Of a stretch of 64,000 nucleotides of DNA, positions 61,394 through 64,000 are shown piece after piece. The notes beneath the pieces are model-generated. The model was given only the letters and a program-made list of their open reading frames with translations, ran no database searches and was not told the DNA's origin. The DNA is from Paraferrimonas sp. SM1919 (GTDB lineage: Bacteria; Pseudomonadota; Gammaproteobacteria; Enterobacterales; Shewanellaceae), in contig NZ_WINH01000002.1 in NCBI RefSeq assembly GCF_010993985.1, forward strand, positions 1 to 64,000. The letters are read 5' to 3'. Within the stretch, counting starts at the first letter, position 1. Every line of letters begins with the position of its first letter. Both the position numbers and the translations under genes were made by a program.

Positions 61394-64000
61394 ATGTTTG
61401 TTAAAATGCGTGACTTGAGCTTAATCGGCTTAATTTCAGTTAATTTGATTGCCTGTTCTGAAGTCGATACTAATAGCAGCAAAATTGATACCACAAACCC
61501 ACCTATTACTGGTACAAATAATGTTGCTCCAGTTGCGGTAATTAGTTATCAAGTTGATAGCCTCGATTTAATTGAATTGGGACAAAGCTTAGATTTGTCA
61601 GCGGCAACGAGCACGGATACTGACGGTGATAGCTTAACTTATCGTTGGACACTGTTAGCAAAGCCAAGCTCATCAGAGTTAGTGCTTCAAGATAGTCTTG
61701 ATAGTATTAGTGTTCACTTTGACGTAAGTGGTGAATATGTACTGCAACTTATTGTCAATGATGGCCAAGTGGATTCTGAGCCACAACAAATTAACGTTTT
61801 AGTTAAAGAGCAAGCCATCGTTGAGGAAGTGCCCGCTTCTGGCACGGACGGTGGTACTGACACCGGCATGGACGGCGGTACTGACACCGGCACGGACGGC
61901 GGTACTGACACCGGCACGGACGGCGGTGCTGACACCGGCACTGACGGCGGTGCTGACACCGGCACTGACGGCGGTACTGACGGCGGCACGGACAGCGGCA
62001 TGGACGGCGGTACTGACACCGGCACGGACGGCGGCACAGACACCGGCACGGACGGCGGCACAGACACCGGCACTGGCGGCGGTGTAGATGGTGGTACTGA
62101 TACAGGTACTGATACCGAGCCAGAAGCAACCGAAAACTTTGGTTTACAGCATGTGTTTGCTGATTACTTTGATATTACTCCAGCTGATTCACAAGTGACC
62201 GGAAAGTTACAATTGGCTTTAAACCGATGCAGCACTTTTGCTAATAGTTACTATCGTAGCTCCCCTGATTGTGAGAACTTTTCCCATACGGATTATTTAT
62301 TTAAAATTGTGGATGGACAAAATCCCAATAAGTTTGAATTAGTGAATAGTTATGATAATCAAAGGCTAGAGGGGGTGTTAAGGGTTAAGGCTGGTGAAAG
62401 TTTAACCTTGAATGATGATGTCGCGGGCTTAACAATCGAATTATACCAAGCTTCCCAGTTAATCAGCCGTTTTGAAATTGACATTGCTGTTGTCGCTCAA
62501 ACTCAACAACAACAGTATATGCAAAAGTTGACCCTTTTTGCTGAGGGCGAAAGCAGAATGTGGGGACGTCGCGAGACCACTTGGGGAAGCCCTGAGCTTG
62601 AGCAAGTGTTAACCCAGATCGAAACCAATAATGGTGTATTTGACGATCTCGGGGTTTATCAAATCACTTCTGCACAGCAATTTCTTGGCCGAGAAGACAA
62701 GCTAAACTCTGATGATTTACAAGAAGCTGCGAAAAGGATTGGTGGTTTGGCTTATGCGTTTCGGGAACTATCTGAGTCACAAAAAGCCGATGCGGCCAGC
62801 GGTAAACGTATTCTTGAAGGGATAATTCTTGCGTTTAATGCTTACGCAAAATTGATTCCTGTTGATAGATGGGATGATATCGGTGACGGTTTTGGAGGGT
62901 TGGATCATAGCGATCGCACCCATCAATGGCGTTTCAGCGATCCGATTTCATTAGCTGTTATTTATGCTCAGCCCTATGCTATGGAGTTGGCAACAGGCAA
63001 TTCAGCATTAAAGGCGCACGCTCAAGCATTCCAGCAACATTTATATGTTTTTTCTCAAATTAATTTTGCTCTTCCCTATGCCGATCGATATGACATTATT
63101 TATCAGCCAGGAATAGATTTAAAAAGGCGTTATTATTTAGAGGACGCTTTAAGTCAATCTTCTGGAGCTTGGTCTGACGCTAACCGCCATCATCGGATTC
63201 GAGCTTGGGCTACTATGACCGGGATTTGGCACGATTATAACCGACCGCTTACCGATAAGCAGTGGTGGTACAGTGATTATGAGCCAATGGCTGCCGAAGC
63301 GACCACTATCTTTAATCAATGGCAGCCCTCTGGAGCATTTAAAGACTTACAGACTTGGTTAAATACCAACACCGTTAAGGGCAAAACTTTTGCGAATGGT
63401 GGGATTTTCCCCGATGGCACGATTTCGCATCATACCGGCACTCGTCAAGATCTGGCGATGTTTGCCTATGGCTATGAGTGGATGGCAACAACCCCAATAG
63501 AAGTGGCTGAGTTGTTAAAAGGGACGCCATGGGCGATGAACAGTGACACTTTAGAGTTCAGTAGTGAGTTCATGCTTAAGGCTGTGGCACCGTTAATTTA
63601 TGCAGGTGGTCATGATTATCAAACCACTGGTCGCAGCCACTTTAGTACTAATGTGGATATTTTTGCCCAAGATAAAATCATTCCGAGCATTGATCATATC
63701 CTCGCGGTGAAAGAAGAGAGTACCGAGTTGGCAAGTGAACAGCCATTGATAGATTTCCAACAAAGCCTAAAGGACGGCAGTTATCAAAATAGCGGTAACT
63801 TTGCTTACTGGTTTAGTAGCTTCATGGCCCATAGGCGCGGTGGCGGCTCAGAGCAACCCTGGTATGCTTCTTTCTCTCAGCAATCTTTGCGTAATCGCGG
63901 CGCTGAAAGCTTTGGCGGTGATCCGGGCTTTCATAACGGCAGTGGTGTTTTGCAAGTTAAAGTTGAAGGAGATGAATACTCCGCTGCAAGGTTCAATTTT
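61394..64000 (+). CDS. Surface lipoprotein with PKD-like domain and polysaccharide lyase 8-like domain (partial)
   Basis: An 869-codon frame that runs off the right end of the window. It begins with a lipoprotein signal (LISVNLIAC), then a PKD-like domain (about residues 40-140, with DTDGDSLTYRW). A low-complexity linker of about 90 residues follows, made of Asp, Thr and Gly (about 150-241). The rest is an (alpha/alpha)-barrel-like domain resembling polysaccharide lyase family 8: NGGIFPDGTISHHTG (about 668-682) fits the catalytic-His motif of chondroitin ABC-type lyases. It would cut acidic polysaccharides such as chondroitin or hyaluronan at the cell surface. The family call is moderate, and the barrel is followed by more sequence outside the window. 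Confidence 0.7.
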   Translation, partial: MFVKMRDLSLIGLISVNLIACSEVDTNSSKIDTTNPPITGTNNVAPVAVISYQVDSLDLIELGQSLDLSAATSTDTDGDSLTYRWTLLAKPSSSELVLQDSLDSISVHFDVSGEYVLQLIVNDGQVDSEPQQINVLVKEQAIVEEVPASGTDGGTDTGMDGGTDTGTDGGTDTGTDGGADTGTDGGADTGTDGGTDGGTDSGMDGGTDTGTDGGTDTGTDGGTDTGTGGGVDGGTDTGTDTEPEATENFGLQHVFADYFDITPADSQVTGKLQLALNRCSTFANSYYRSSPDCENFSHTDYLFKIVDGQNPNKFELVNSYDNQRLEGVLRVKAGESLTLNDDVAGLTIELYQASQLISRFEIDIAVVAQTQQQQYMQKLTLFAEGESRMWGRRETTWGSPELEQVLTQIETNNGVFDDLGVYQITSAQQFLGREDKLNSDDLQEAAKRIGGLAYAFRELSESQKADAASGKRILEGIILAFNAYAKLIPVDRWDDIGDGFGGLDHSDRTHQWRFSDPISLAVIYAQPYAMELATGNSALKAHAQAFQQHLYVFSQINFALPYADRYDIIYQPGIDLKRRYYLEDALSQSSGAWSDANRHHRIRAWATMTGIWHDYNRPLTDKQWWYSDYEPMAAEATTIFNQWQPSGAFKDLQTWLNTNTVKGKTFANGGIFPDGTISHHTGTRQDLAMFAYGYEWMATTPIEVAELLKGTPWAMNSDTLEFSSEFMLKAVAPLIYAGGHDYQTTGRSHFSTNVDIFAQDKIIPSIDHILAVKEESTELASEQPLIDFQQSLKDGSYQNSGNFAYWFSSFMAHRRGGGSEQPWYASFSQQSLRNRGAESFGGDPGFHNGSGVLQVKVEGDEYSAARFNF
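61841..62116 (+). repeat. Minisatellite-like coding repeat (Asp/Thr/Gly linker)
   Basis: Tandem 24-base-like units encoding GTDGGTDT variants inside the lipoprotein gene. The units are GC-rich compared with the flanking sequence and differ at a few positions (Thr/Ala/Met/Ser changes). They encode a flexible, acidic spacer. Long frames on the other strand are shadows of the repeat. Confidence 0.85.

Noticed and set aside
61714..62129. Long minus-strand frames rich in Pro/Ser/Val or Arg/Cys/Tyr
   Set aside because: They are shadows of the repetitive Asp/Thr/Gly linker on the plus strand; both follow the repeat period and have no start context.

Overview
The window looks like a chromosomal segment of a marine gammaproteobacterium of the Alteromonadales, most like Shewanella and its relatives. 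The reasons are gene content and order: purL/mltF/tadA, pspF facing pspABC-ycjX-ycjF next to sapABCDF, gltX beside Glu and Ala tRNA genes, an NrtR-type Nudix regulator, a DecR-like regulator and many short intergenic repeats. This assignment is inferred from what I recognise and not from any search. I see no phage, insertion sequence, integron or CRISPR array.

Layout. 0-14 kb: mostly single genes separated by repeat-filled intergenic DNA: an unknown membrane protein, a class 3 lipase with a secreted partner of unknown function, an S46 dipeptidyl-peptidase, an Old Yellow Enzyme facing its TetR regulator across three matching operators, a YejM/LapC-like membrane sulfatase-fold protein, a uracil-DNA glycosylase family protein and a TonB-dependent receptor. 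14-26.6 kb: a complete type II cellulose cluster, bcsGFE facing bcsRQABC, including a 50-residue bcsF and lacking bcsZ. 26.7-29.6 kb: an FMN reductase, a VF530-type protein and a DecR-like regulator facing a cysteine synthase. 29.6-41.3 kb: fabV, sapFDCBA and pspF on the minus strand, then pspABC-ycjX-ycjF on the plus strand; this is an envelope-stress and peptide-transport block with FabV in the place FabI has in E. coli.

41.5-44.2 kb: four identical tRNA-Val genes, gltX, and a symmetric Ala-Glu-Glu-Ala tRNA array. 44.2-49.7 kb: an array of small hairpin repeats, a small MBOAT-like membrane protein, a lipoprotein of the metallo-beta-lactamase fold, a MATE exporter, a PQQ-type sugar dehydrogenase and tadA. 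49.8-55.4 kb: mltF and purL. Downstream of purL are two related structured elements whose stems differ by compensating changes, then an AT-rich gene for a large coiled-coil membrane protein, an SDR oxidoreductase, and the most interesting locus of the window.

That locus (58.0-60.8 kb) is an NrtR-type ADP-ribose-sensing regulator facing a two-gene operon. The operon encodes an SPFH/band-7 coiled-coil protein and a divergent NAD-kinase-fold protein. Two near-identical palindromes (TGTC-N5-GACA) lie in the shared promoter. Together they suggest an NAD(P)-linked SPFH scaffold system that I cannot match to a described pathway. The window ends in an open reading frame for a large surface lipoprotein: a PKD-like domain, an Asp/Thr/Gly repeat linker and a polysaccharide-lyase-8-like catalytic domain.
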